Positions 1-6,194 of a DNA stretch of 6,194 nt are shown one piece after another (the first letter of the stretch is position 1; every line of letters starts with the position of its first letter). The notes below the pieces were generated by a model. It did not search any database. It was not told where the DNA came from and was given only the letters and a program-made list of their open reading frames with translations. This DNA comes from Desulfobacterales bacterium S5133MH16. GTDB lineage: Bacteria; Desulfobacterota; Desulfobacteria; Desulfobacterales; UBA11574. The DNA is taken from positions 1 to 6,194 of the forward strand of contig MAXL01000012.1 of assembly GCA_001751005.1 (NCBI GenBank), read 5' to 3'. The translations under genes were made by a program, and so were the position numbers.

Positions 1-99
1 ATATGGCTGAGATGGGAGATTAGTCATTTTATTTCGAGTCTTCGTAACGCGGCCGGTCGGAATTTATCGGCATCCAAAATGCGAAATTCTTTTTGAGTG

Positions 100-106
100 A
101 ACCCTT
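100..106. repeat. Left putative target site duplication (AACCCTT)
   Basis: AACCCTT abuts the left end of the 107-279 element and is repeated exactly at 280-286 against its right end. The match is perfect over 7 bp and its placement against both inverted-repeat ends is what supports a transposition origin. Confidence 0.5.
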
Positions 107-279
107 GATGAACTAGTAAAAAGTCACAATACGACGGCAAAATAAAAAGATCCAAATTCAAGGCGCGCAAATCCTGAGGAATTGGCTATCCGCCGGTCCC
201 GTGGAGAGCGTACATATAGTACGCTGCAGTGACGAAGGATGCAGCGCAACACAGAAGTTGGACTTTTTACGAAGCCGTC
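107..279. mobile_element. MITE-like inverted-repeat element with 7 bp target duplication
   Basis: The element begins GATGAACTAGTAAAAAGTC (107-125) and ends GACTTTTTACGAAGCCGTC (261-279). These ends are inverted repeats matching at 14 of 19 positions, including a perfect inner 10 bp (GTAAAAAGTC at 116-125 against GACTTTTTAC at 261-270). The 7-mer AACCCTT sits immediately outside both ends, at 100-106 and 280-286, as expected of a target site duplication. At 173 bp there is no room for a transposase, so it would have to be mobilised in trans. The interior contains two hairpins (207-246). I recall similar GTAAAAAGTC-ended repeats from Desulfobacterota genomes, but cannot verify a family name. 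A static structured repeat with a chance flanking 7-mer is the alternative reading. Confidence 0.62.
207..246. other. Two overlapping, mutually exclusive hairpins inside the element
   Basis: Hairpin A pairs AGCGTAC (207-213) with GTACGCT (219-225) around the 5 nt loop ATATA. Hairpin B pairs CGCTGCA (222-228) with TGCAGCG (240-246) around an 11 nt loop. Both stems are perfect 7 bp, and they share bases 222-225, so only one can be fully formed at a time. No T-run follows either stem, so neither looks like an intrinsic terminator. The pairing is seen directly; any functional switching is speculation. Confidence 0.55.
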
Positions 280-286
280 AACCCTT
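280..286. repeat. Right putative target site duplication (AACCCTT)
   Basis: This is the second exact copy of AACCCTT, directly adjoining the right inverted-repeat end at 279. Removing the element and one copy would leave a continuous pre-insertion site reading GTG-AACCCTT-AATTCC. Confidence 0.5.
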
Positions 287-406
287 AATTCCGGACCGGC
301 AACAACCGGAATGTTGCCCGTAAGGATTTCTTATGGAACAAACCGGAAAGACAGATGGCGGGTGACCGGTGATCCCTGAAAAATCTTAAGAATTGGACGC
401 AAGCGC

Positions 407-3127
407 ATGAACCTATTTGAAACGTTTAATGCGGATTTCATCGACGCCCAATATGAACGGTGGAAAGCCAATCCCAAGGCGGTATCTCCGGATTGGCGTT
501 TTTTCTTTCAAGGCTTTGAATTGGCCGGTGTCCAATATAGGGAAGCCGCACCCGTTTGTGATGAAGAGCAGGCGCTGCGACAATCCAGTGTGCAAGCACT
601 GATATCTCGTTATCGTAATATCGGCCATTTACTGGCCTGTCTGGATCCCCTTACGTCCTGTCCCACCGACCATCCTCTACTGAATCTAGCGGCTTTCAAT
701 CTTACCGTTAAAGATCTGGATACCCTGTTTTACGCCCAAAGTGTTTCCAAAAGCAATTCGGCTTCGCTGCGGGATATCATCGATATTCTAAAAGAAACCT
801 ACTCCAGATCTATCGGCGTAGAATTTATGCATCTCCAGGATCCTGATGAACGCCGCTGGTTGCAGGATCGCATGGAACCGGTTCGAAACCGCCCGGATCT
901 GAATCCTGAAGATAAGCTTAGAATTTTAGGAAAACTTTATGAATCCGCCCTGTTTGAACAGTTCCTTCACAAAACCTATTTGGGCCAGACGCGGTTTTCC
1001 CTGGAAGGTGCGGAAGCCATTATCCCCATGCTTGATCTTCTTGTCAGTTTGGCCGGCCGGCAGGGTTGCCGCGAAATAATTTTGGGCATGGCCCACCGCG
1101 GCCGTTTGAATGTCCAGACCAATATCCTGAATAAGTCTTACCAAGAAATTTTCAGTGAATTTGAAAGCTGCCATGATCCGGACAACATCTTCGGCTCCGG
1201 CGACGTCAAGTACCACAACGGTTATCTGGCGGATATAAAGACCTACGAGGGTCACTCTCTTCGCATATTTCTGGTCAACAATCCAAGCCATTTAGAGTCC
1301 GTGAATCCGGTTGTTCAAGGGTTTGCCAGGGCCCGCCAGGACATGCTTGGAGGCGACAAAAAGAGCAGGGTCTTACCGCTTTTAATCCATGGCGACGCAG
1401 CCTTTGCCGGTCAGGGTGTTGTAACCGAAACCCTTAATATGTCTCAGATAGCAGGCTATAAAACCGGCGGCACAATCCATTTGATCATCAATAACCAGAT
1501 CGGATATACAACGCTTCCCGAAAATGCCCGCTCCACCCGATACGCCACGGATGTGGCTAAAATGCTCATGGTCCCCATTTTCCATGTGCATGGCGAAAAT
1601 CCGGAAGCCGCTGTTCATGTTGCCCGGCTTGCCGCCGAATACCGGAAGGCCTATAACAAAGATGTGGTCATCGATGTGATCTGTTACCGCAGGTACGGTC
1701 ATAATGAAGGCGACGAGCCTTATTTCACCCAGCCCCTGATGTATGAACGAATCAAAGAGCGGCCGCCCCTTTATAAAATATACAGTGCCAAATTGATAAA
1801 AGAAGGCCTGATAACACCAAAAGATCTTGCGGGTATGGAGGATAAAATAAACAGCCGCCTGAACAGGACATATCAGGAGGTGCATGAGAGCGTTTGCATC
1901 TTTCCCGAATCCCGTTTTTATGAAAACTGGACAAATTTTCACGGACGTTACTCCCATGAAGCTCTGAAAACCGGAGTGCCGGAGGAAAAACTCGTTTCCT
2001 TTGCCCGTAAACTGAACACGGTTGCGGATGGATTTTCCTTGAATCACAAACTCAAACGACTGTTAAAAAAACGTCTCGATTGCGTTGAAAAGGGAGAAAA
2101 TATCGATTGGTCCAATGCAGAGGCCCTTTGCTTTGCCTCGTTGTTGGCAGAAGGGATTCCCATCCGTTTAAGCGGCCAGGACAGCGGCCGCGGCACTTTC
2201 AGCCAGCGCCATAGTGTTTTAATTGATACCCAAAGCGGAAAAGAATATTTGCCGCTGAATAGCGTGGCTAAAAACCAAGGCTACTTCTCGGTGTACGACA
2301 GCATGCTTTCCGAAGCGGGTATCCTTGGCTTTGAGTACGGTTACTCTCTGGCACAGCCTAAAGGTCTTGTCATCTGGGAGGCACAGTTCGGAGATTTTGC
2401 CAACAACGCCCAATCGGTCATCGATCTTTACATTGCCAGCGGAGAAACAAAATGGCAGCGTTTAAGCGGCCTGGTTTTACTGCTTCCTCACGGATGGGAA
2501 GGGTTGGGTCCTGAACATTCCAGTGCCCGCCTGGAGCGTTTCTTGCAATTGTGTGCGGGCGATAATATCCAGGTTTGCAATCTCACCACGCCCGCCCAGT
2601 ATTTTCATCTCATCCGGCGCCAGGTAATAAGCGGTTTTCGCAAGCCCCTTGTGGTTATGGCGCCAAAAAGTCTTTTACGCCATCCCCTGGCGGTTTCCGA
2701 TCTTGGCCACATGGCTTCCGGATCATTTCAGCAAGTACTTGATGACCCGGACACCTTAAAAAACAGCAACCGAGTCCTTTTTTGCAGCGGCAAGATATTT
2801 TATGAATTACTTCAAAAACGCCGAGAAGCGAAAAAAAATGATACTGCTGTTTTGCGCCTGGAACAGCTCTATCCCTTTCCTGAAAGTTCGCTGAAAAATG
2901 TGATCAAGAAATACCGCAAAGCCAGGCAATACTTCTGGGTTCAGGAAGAGCCGGAGAACATGGGGGCTTGGTTTTTTGTTCGTCATCGTCTCGAAAAATT
3001 AACCGGAAAGCCGGTTGGATATATCGGTCGAAAAGCCTCGGCCAGCCCGGCAACCGGTTTTCCCAATGTCTATCGCAAGGAGCAGAATGCCGTCATCCAA
3101 GAGGCTGTGGGCATAGCTGAAAAGTGA
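407..3127 (+). CDS. sucA: 2-oxoglutarate dehydrogenase E1 component (thiamine diphosphate-dependent)
   Basis: SucA decarboxylates 2-oxoglutarate on thiamine diphosphate and reductively succinylates the lipoyl arm of SucB, in the cytoplasmic TCA cycle. The 906 residues are close to the usual ~930. The N-terminal E2-binding segment (about 1-40, with AVSPDWRFFFQGFELA) is typical of E1o and absent from the split pyruvate or branched-chain E1 proteins. Further motifs are GMAHRGRLN (227-235, active-site H230), GDVKYHNG (265-272), NNPSHLES (291-298, H295), the ThDP/Mg motif from HGDAAFAGQG (328-337, D330) to NNQIGYTT (362-369), and YRRYGHNEGDEP (427-438). The transketolase-like half carries GQDSGRGTF (590-598), WEAQFGDFANNAQ (657-669) and PEHSSARLER (702-711). 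The C-terminus has QEEPENMGAW (846-855). An in-frame stop at 377-379 and the canonical N-terminus fix the ATG at 407, although only a weak GGA (395-397) precedes it. The gene is intact; sucB follows after 244 nt. Confidence 0.97.
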   Translation: MNLFETFNADFIDAQYERWKANPKAVSPDWRFFFQGFELAGVQYREAAPVCDEEQALRQSSVQALISRYRNIGHLLACLDPLTSCPTDHPLLNLAAFNLTVKDLDTLFYAQSVSKSNSASLRDIIDILKETYSRSIGVEFMHLQDPDERRWLQDRMEPVRNRPDLNPEDKLRILGKLYESALFEQFLHKTYLGQTRFSLEGAEAIIPMLDLLVSLAGRQGCREIILGMAHRGRLNVQTNILNKSYQEIFSEFESCHDPDNIFGSGDVKYHNGYLADIKTYEGHSLRIFLVNNPSHLESVNPVVQGFARARQDMLGGDKKSRVLPLLIHGDAAFAGQGVVTETLNMSQIAGYKTGGTIHLIINNQIGYTTLPENARSTRYATDVAKMLMVPIFHVHGENPEAAVHVARLAAEYRKAYNKDVVIDVICYRRYGHNEGDEPYFTQPLMYERIKERPPLYKIYSAKLIKEGLITPKDLAGMEDKINSRLNRTYQEVHESVCIFPESRFYENWTNFHGRYSHEALKTGVPEEKLVSFARKLNTVADGFSLNHKLKRLLKKRLDCVEKGENIDWSNAEALCFASLLAEGIPIRLSGQDSGRGTFSQRHSVLIDTQSGKEYLPLNSVAKNQGYFSVYDSMLSEAGILGFEYGYSLAQPKGLVIWEAQFGDFANNAQSVIDLYIASGETKWQRLSGLVLLLPHGWEGLGPEHSSARLERFLQLCAGDNIQVCNLTTPAQYFHLIRRQVISGFRKPLVVMAPKSLLRHPLAVSDLGHMASGSFQQVLDDPDTLKNSNRVLFCSGKIFYELLQKRREAKKNDTAVLRLEQLYPFPESSLKNVIKKYRKARQYFWVQEEPENMGAWFFVRHRLEKLTGKPVGYIGRKASASPATGFPNVYRKEQNAVIQEAVGIAEK

Positions 3128-3221
3128 ACGATTAACGTTTTCTTTCCTGTGGTTAGTACCTTAGTTGTAAATTTTGTGCTTGTTATGGCAAAAAAAATGT
3201 TTAACCAATTAAGTGTGAAAT

Positions 3222-3329
3222 GCCTAAAGTGATCTAAAGTGCCTAAAGTTAAGGAATACTTCCAATCTGTATAAAAGCCGGAGCGTAGCGACTCCTTAAC
3301 TTTAGCTCACTTCAAACTTTAGCTCACTT
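3222..3329. repeat. Intergenic palindromic array of CTAAAGT iterations
   Basis: The left arm carries CTAAAGT three times (3224-3230, 3234-3240, 3243-3249), spaced 9-10 nt. The right arm carries the inverse, within two exact 15 nt copies of AACTTTAGCTCACTT (3298-3312 and 3315-3329) spaced 17 nt. The inner copies form a perfect 13 bp stem, CTAAAGTTAAGGA (3243-3255) with TCCTTAACTTTAG (3293-3305), around a 37 nt loop. The arms are asymmetric (three units against two, with different periods). There is no T-run after the stem, so it is not a standard rho-independent terminator. It fills much of the sucA-sucB gap and shows no similarity to the 107-279 element. The function is unknown: a dispersed repeat, a transcript-stabilising structure or a protein-binding array are all possible. 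Confidence 0.7.
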
Positions 3330-3362
3330 GTAACTTTTCTGGTTTATCCGGGATAGGGCAAA

Positions 3363-3366
3363 GGAG
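3363..3366 (+). promoter_or_regulatory. Strong ribosome binding site of sucB
   Basis: AAAGGAGC contains GGAG at 3363-3366, five nucleotides before the ATG at 3372. It is much stronger than the GGA preceding sucA and confirms the sucB start. Confidence 0.8.
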
Positions 3367-3371
3367 CAAAC

Positions 3372-4676
3372 ATGGAGATAGAAATCAAAATTCCGAATGT
3401 TGGAGAATCCGTGCAGGAAGCGGTTCTTGTGGAGTGGTACAAAAAGGACGGAGATACGGTTCAAAAAGACGACCCGCTCTTTGTTGTGGAAACCGACAAA
3501 GTAACACTGGAAATCGTGGCCGAGGCTTCAGGAGTTTTAAAGATCCGTGTATCCCAAGGGGAAACCGTTGCGATCGGCACGGTCGTGGGGATTATCGAAA
3601 CCGAAGTTGCACCCGCTTATCCATCCAAACCGGCCCCGCCAAAAGAAGAAGAGGAAATGCCTTCGGCGCCACCAGTAGAAATCGAGGAACCGGGTCCGGC
3701 CGTGGTTTTACCCGAAAAAGCACCCACGGAACTGCCACTGCCCGAAATACGGCAAGTCATTCCGCCGTCGGTGCGGCGGTTGGTTGCAGAAAAAAATATC
3801 GATGTTACCGCCGTCACCGGCACCGGGCCGGGCAACAGAATTACCAAGGGCGATGTTCTCTTATACCTGGAACAGGCCCAGGCAGCGGTTCAGGTCTCCG
3901 AACCTGCGCCGCCTGAAACCCGGAAACTTCCGGTTTCAGAGTCTGAAATATCCTCGGAACCCGTTTCGCCCGTAGGGGAAGAGATTAGCCGCAAACCCAT
4001 GAGTCCGATTCGCCAGCGTATTGCATCACGCCTTGTGGAAGCCAAACAGAATACCGCCATGCTCACCACTTTTAACGAGATCGACATGAGCCGTACCATG
4101 GACATCCGGACCCAGTTCAAGGAAAGCTTTCGTGAAAAGTATGGCGTATCCCTGGGATTTATGTCCTTCTTTATCAAAGCATGCGTGGACGCCCTTAAAG
4201 AATTTCCTGAGATTAACGCATTTATTGACGGAAAAGAAATTGTCTATCACCACTATCACCATATCGGTGTTGCCATGGGCACTGCCCGCGGTCTGGTGGT
4301 CCCGGTCATTCGTAATGCTGAGACTTTAAGCTTTGCCCAACTCGAACAAGCTATTGTGGACTATGTGGATAAAATAAAAAACAATCGCCTTGAGCTGTCC
4401 GATCTGGAGGGAGGCACATTCACTATAAGTAACGGCGGAGTGTTTGGATCTCTGCTCAGCACCCCGATTTTAAATATGCCCCAAAGCGGCATATTGGGGA
4501 TGCATAAAATTGAAAAACGGCCGGTGGTTGTCGATGATGAGATAAAAATACGGCCCATGATGTACGTGGCCCTTAGCTATGATCACCGGATCGTGGACGG
4601 AAGAGAAGCAGTCACCTTTTTGGTACGGATTAAGGATGATATTGAAAATCCGGAACGAATCATGATGGAGATTTAG
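3372..4676 (+). CDS. sucB: Dihydrolipoyllysine-residue succinyltransferase, E2 component of 2-oxoglutarate dehydrogenase
   Basis: SucB forms the multimeric core of the complex and transfers the succinyl group from its lipoyl arm to CoA. Residues 1-77 are a single lipoyl domain with ETDKVTLEI (40-48), the lipoylated lysine being K43. A Pro/Glu-rich flexible linker (about 79-128) leads to the peripheral subunit-binding domain (about 129-167, PPSVRRLVAEKNI with GTGPGNRITKGDV). A second linker (168-205) leads to the acyltransferase domain (about 206-434). NTAMLTTFNEID (227-238) and NGGVFGSLLSTPILN (354-368) are characteristic of succinyl- rather than acetyl-transferases. The catalytic motif SYDHRIVDG (402-410) supplies H405 and D409. 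At 434 residues it is somewhat longer than E. coli SucB (about 405), which I attribute to the linkers. It follows sucA by 244 nt and precedes lpdA by 2 nt. Confidence 0.96.
   Translation: MEIEIKIPNVGESVQEAVLVEWYKKDGDTVQKDDPLFVVETDKVTLEIVAEASGVLKIRVSQGETVAIGTVVGIIETEVAPAYPSKPAPPKEEEEMPSAPPVEIEEPGPAVVLPEKAPTELPLPEIRQVIPPSVRRLVAEKNIDVTAVTGTGPGNRITKGDVLLYLEQAQAAVQVSEPAPPETRKLPVSESEISSEPVSPVGEEISRKPMSPIRQRIASRLVEAKQNTAMLTTFNEIDMSRTMDIRTQFKESFREKYGVSLGFMSFFIKACVDALKEFPEINAFIDGKEIVYHHYHHIGVAMGTARGLVVPVIRNAETLSFAQLEQAIVDYVDKIKNNRLELSDLEGGTFTISNGGVFGSLLSTPILNMPQSGILGMHKIEKRPVVVDDEIKIRPMMYVALSYDHRIVDGREAVTFLVRIKDDIENPERIMMEI
4667..4670 (+). promoter_or_regulatory. Ribosome binding site of lpdA inside the end of sucB
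   Basis: GGAG at 4667-4670 lies within the last sucB codons, eight nucleotides before the lpdA ATG at 4679. With the 2 nt intergenic gap this favours translation of lpdA by ribosomes terminating on sucB. Confidence 0.7.
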
Positions 4677-4678
4677 CG

Positions 4679-6106
4679 ATGACACAGAAAGAAAGTTACG
4701 ACCTTACGGTTATCGGTACAGGCCCCGGAGGATACGTGGCGGCCGTACGCGCGGCCCAACTGGGCTTAAAGGTGGCTTGTATTGAAAAGGAGGCCCGTTT
4801 GGGTGGGGTGTGTCTGAATATCGGATGCATTCCGAGTAAAGCGTTGCTGGACTCCAGTGAATATTTTCACCTGGCCAAAGATCACTTTGCTTCCCACGGC
4901 ATCAAAACAGGTAAATTAAGTCTGGATCTGCCAACAATGATGGCACGCAAAGAACAGGTGGTTGAAGACCTCACGGATAATGTTCGCAAACTCCTTGAAG
5001 GAAACAGCATCCGAATTTTCCATGGAACGGCCCGTCTTGCCGGGGTTAATCGCATTGAAATATCGAAATCTTCCGGTTCTTCGGGCAAGGGGAAACCCCA
5101 GACCCTTGAAACCCGGTCGATCATTCTTGCCACCGGCAGTACCCCGGTTCAGGTGCCCGGCCTGGAATTTGACGGCAAACATATCGTCAGTTCTACGGAA
5201 GCCCTGTCATTTAAAAGGGTTCCCAAGCACCTGGGTGTTGTGGGGGGCGGGTATATCGGTTTGGAACTGGGATCGGTCTGGCTTCGCCTGGGCGCAAAAG
5301 TAACCGTTGTTGAAATGCTGCCTCAAATTGCCGCCACCCTGGACGGTCAAGTGGCCCGAACCTTAGGCCGGATTCTCAAAGAGCAGGGGCTGGAAATTTA
5401 CCTAAACACAAGGGTTACCGGCGCCAAAATATCTAGAAACAAAGTACGGATGACACTGGAATCTAACGGTAAAGAAGATACGCTTGCTTGTGATCGTCTC
5501 CTGGTGTCGGTCGGCAGACGGCCTCTGACGCAAAATTTGGGACTGGAAGAGGTCGGTGTGGAAACCGATTCCCGAACCGGCCATGTGTTGGTGGATGAAG
5601 CATATCGAACTAACATTCCTACCATCCATGCTATTGGTGATCTCATCCCGGGACCTATGCTGGCCCATAAAGCCTCGGCAGAAGGAATTGCCGTTGCCGA
5701 GTGTATCGCCGGACTTCCCGGCGAAGTAAATTATGATGCCATTCCCGCGGTAGTCTATACCTGGCCCGAGGTTGCCAGTGTCGGTCTCACCGAGGAACAG
5801 GTAAAAGAACGCAATATCCCTTTTTGTATCGGCACCTATCCCTTTTCAGGGGCCGGGCGGGCCCGGTGCATGGGAGAAAAGGATGGTTTTGTTAAGCTCA
5901 TCGCCCATTCTAAAACCGATCGAATTTTGGGCGTACATATCATCGGACCGCGCGCCGCGGACATGATCGCCGAATGTGTTCTGGCTATTGAATTTGGTGC
6001 AAGTTCCGAAGACATCGCCCGGACAGTCCATGGCCATCCCACCTTTGCCGAAGCTCTTCAGGAAGCGGCCATGGCGGTACGCAAGTGTTCCATTTATGCG
6101 TCCTGA
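4679..6106 (+). CDS. lpdA: Dihydrolipoamide dehydrogenase, E3 component (FAD flavoprotein)
   Basis: Lpd reoxidises dihydrolipoyl-SucB through an active-site disulfide and FAD, passing electrons to NAD+. The 475 residues match the family's usual length. The N-terminal FAD fold has GTGPGGYVAA (13-22). The redox-active disulfide is in GGVCLNIGCIPSK (42-54), C45 and C50. The NAD-binding fold has VVGGGYIGLELG (187-198), with an acidic E212 at the end of the following strand (VTVVEM), fitting NAD rather than NADP. The second FAD motif is AIGDLIPGPMLAHKASAEG (318-336). The dimerisation domain ends with the partner-subunit catalytic pair in HGHPTFAEAL (H453, E458). A small Ser/Gly-rich stretch (131-139) looks like a surface loop. 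The 2 nt gap to sucB points to the OGDH complex as its main partner, though E3 proteins are often shared with pyruvate dehydrogenase or glycine cleavage systems. Confidence 0.96.
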   Translation: MTQKESYDLTVIGTGPGGYVAAVRAAQLGLKVACIEKEARLGGVCLNIGCIPSKALLDSSEYFHLAKDHFASHGIKTGKLSLDLPTMMARKEQVVEDLTDNVRKLLEGNSIRIFHGTARLAGVNRIEISKSSGSSGKGKPQTLETRSIILATGSTPVQVPGLEFDGKHIVSSTEALSFKRVPKHLGVVGGGYIGLELGSVWLRLGAKVTVVEMLPQIAATLDGQVARTLGRILKEQGLEIYLNTRVTGAKISRNKVRMTLESNGKEDTLACDRLLVSVGRRPLTQNLGLEEVGVETDSRTGHVLVDEAYRTNIPTIHAIGDLIPGPMLAHKASAEGIAVAECIAGLPGEVNYDAIPAVVYTWPEVASVGLTEEQVKERNIPFCIGTYPFSGAGRARCMGEKDGFVKLIAHSKTDRILGVHIIGPRAADMIAECVLAIEFGASSEDIARTVHGHPTFAEALQEAAMAVRKCSIYAS

Positions 6107-6194
6107 AATGTTGCCATGTAAGGATTTGAGGATAACTACGACAGATATCCCAAAAAGCTTTTACTTATTCCGGTACACTCTGGTATCCCTATAA

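Larger units (their letters stand above)
1..406. other. Gene-less leader upstream of sucA
   Basis: No convincing coding region is seen on either strand in these 406 bases. The only structured part is the inverted-repeat element at 107-279, described separately. Downstream of it, 298-318 can form a small hairpin with a 7 bp stem (GGCAACA at 298-304, TGTTGCC at 312-318), but no T-run follows, so it is not a recognisable terminator. I cannot point to a convincing -35/-10 pair, so the sucA promoter remains unlocated. The first 100 bases may be the tail or flank of something outside the window. Confidence 0.6.

Noticed and set aside
24..185. Minus-strand open frame whose end reads like a protein C-terminus (EFRILDADKFRPAALRRLEIK before a stop at 24-26)
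   Set aside because: It has no ATG and starts after a stop at 186-188 inside the inverted-repeat element, and half of it is element sequence. In the reconstructed pre-insertion allele a stop lies two codons upstream of the non-element part. A truncated gene remnant is possible but not supportable.
192..300. Perfect 8 bp inverted match GCCGGTCC (192-199) with GGACCGGC (293-300)
   Set aside because: One copy lies inside and one outside the 107-279 element, and the match does not extend. An 8-mer pairing of this composition over 100 bases is plausible by chance.
1875..1967. Perfect AGGAGG at 1875-1880 followed by an out-of-frame ATG at 1884 inside sucA
   Set aside because: The frame closes after 27 codons and the motif simply encodes conserved-region residues Gln-Glu-Val; no internal gene is supported.
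1382..2047. 221-codon open frame on the minus strand inside sucA
   Set aside because: It lies wholly opposite strongly conserved SucA coding sequence, shows no recognisable motif, and is best explained as a shadow frame.
3165..3210. AT-rich stretch with TTGTAA and TGGCA motifs that might be a promoter for sucB
   Set aside because: Spacing fits neither a sigma70 -35/-10 pair nor the GG-N10-GC pattern of sigma54 promoters.
6145..6165. Palindrome AAAAGCTTTT downstream of lpdA as a terminator
   Set aside because: It is a self-complementary 10-mer with no loop and no GC-rich stem, so it is not a credible intrinsic terminator.
6108..6194. Short ATG-initiated frame of 28 codons after lpdA, and an overlapping open frame running to the window edge
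   Set aside because: The first has no ribosome binding site and no family resemblance. The second has no usable start codon before the window ends. Neither can be called as a gene from 88 bases.

Overview
The window carries the three genes of a complete NAD-linked 2-oxoglutarate dehydrogenase complex, all on the + strand in the order E1-E2-E3: sucA (407-3127), sucB (3372-4676) and a dihydrolipoamide dehydrogenase, lpdA (4679-6106). All three reading frames are intact and full length, and all expected cofactor and catalytic motifs are present. Together they would oxidise 2-oxoglutarate to succinyl-CoA with reduction of NAD+: SucA decarboxylates and transfers the succinyl unit to the lipoyl arm of SucB, SucB passes it to CoA, and Lpd reoxidises the dihydrolipoyl arm. 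The window is therefore mainly central metabolism (TCA cycle) and not an accessory or defence system.

The non-coding parts are the less ordinary material. The leader (1-406) has no convincing gene. It contains a roughly 173 bp element (107-279) with imperfect terminal inverted repeats and a perfect 7 bp direct repeat (AACCCTT) directly abutting both ends, as expected of a small non-autonomous transposable element (MITE-like). Inside it are two hairpins that share bases and so cannot both form. The 244 bp gap between sucA and sucB holds a second, unrelated repeat structure (about 3222-3329): short iterations of CTAAAGT on the left, the same motif in inverse orientation on the right, and a perfect 13 bp stem around a 37 nt loop. 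By contrast, sucB and lpdA are separated by 2 nt and are clearly translationally adjacent.

Organism: moderate GC, a SucA of the Gram-negative/proteobacterial type, and the style of the intergenic repeats (GTAAAAAGTC-ended elements, CTAAAGT iterations) remind me of genomes of Desulfobacterota (Desulfobacterales-like, often environmental). This is an inference from recollection of sequence style, not a demonstrated placement. The first ~100 bases and the final 88 bases show no gene that I can support.
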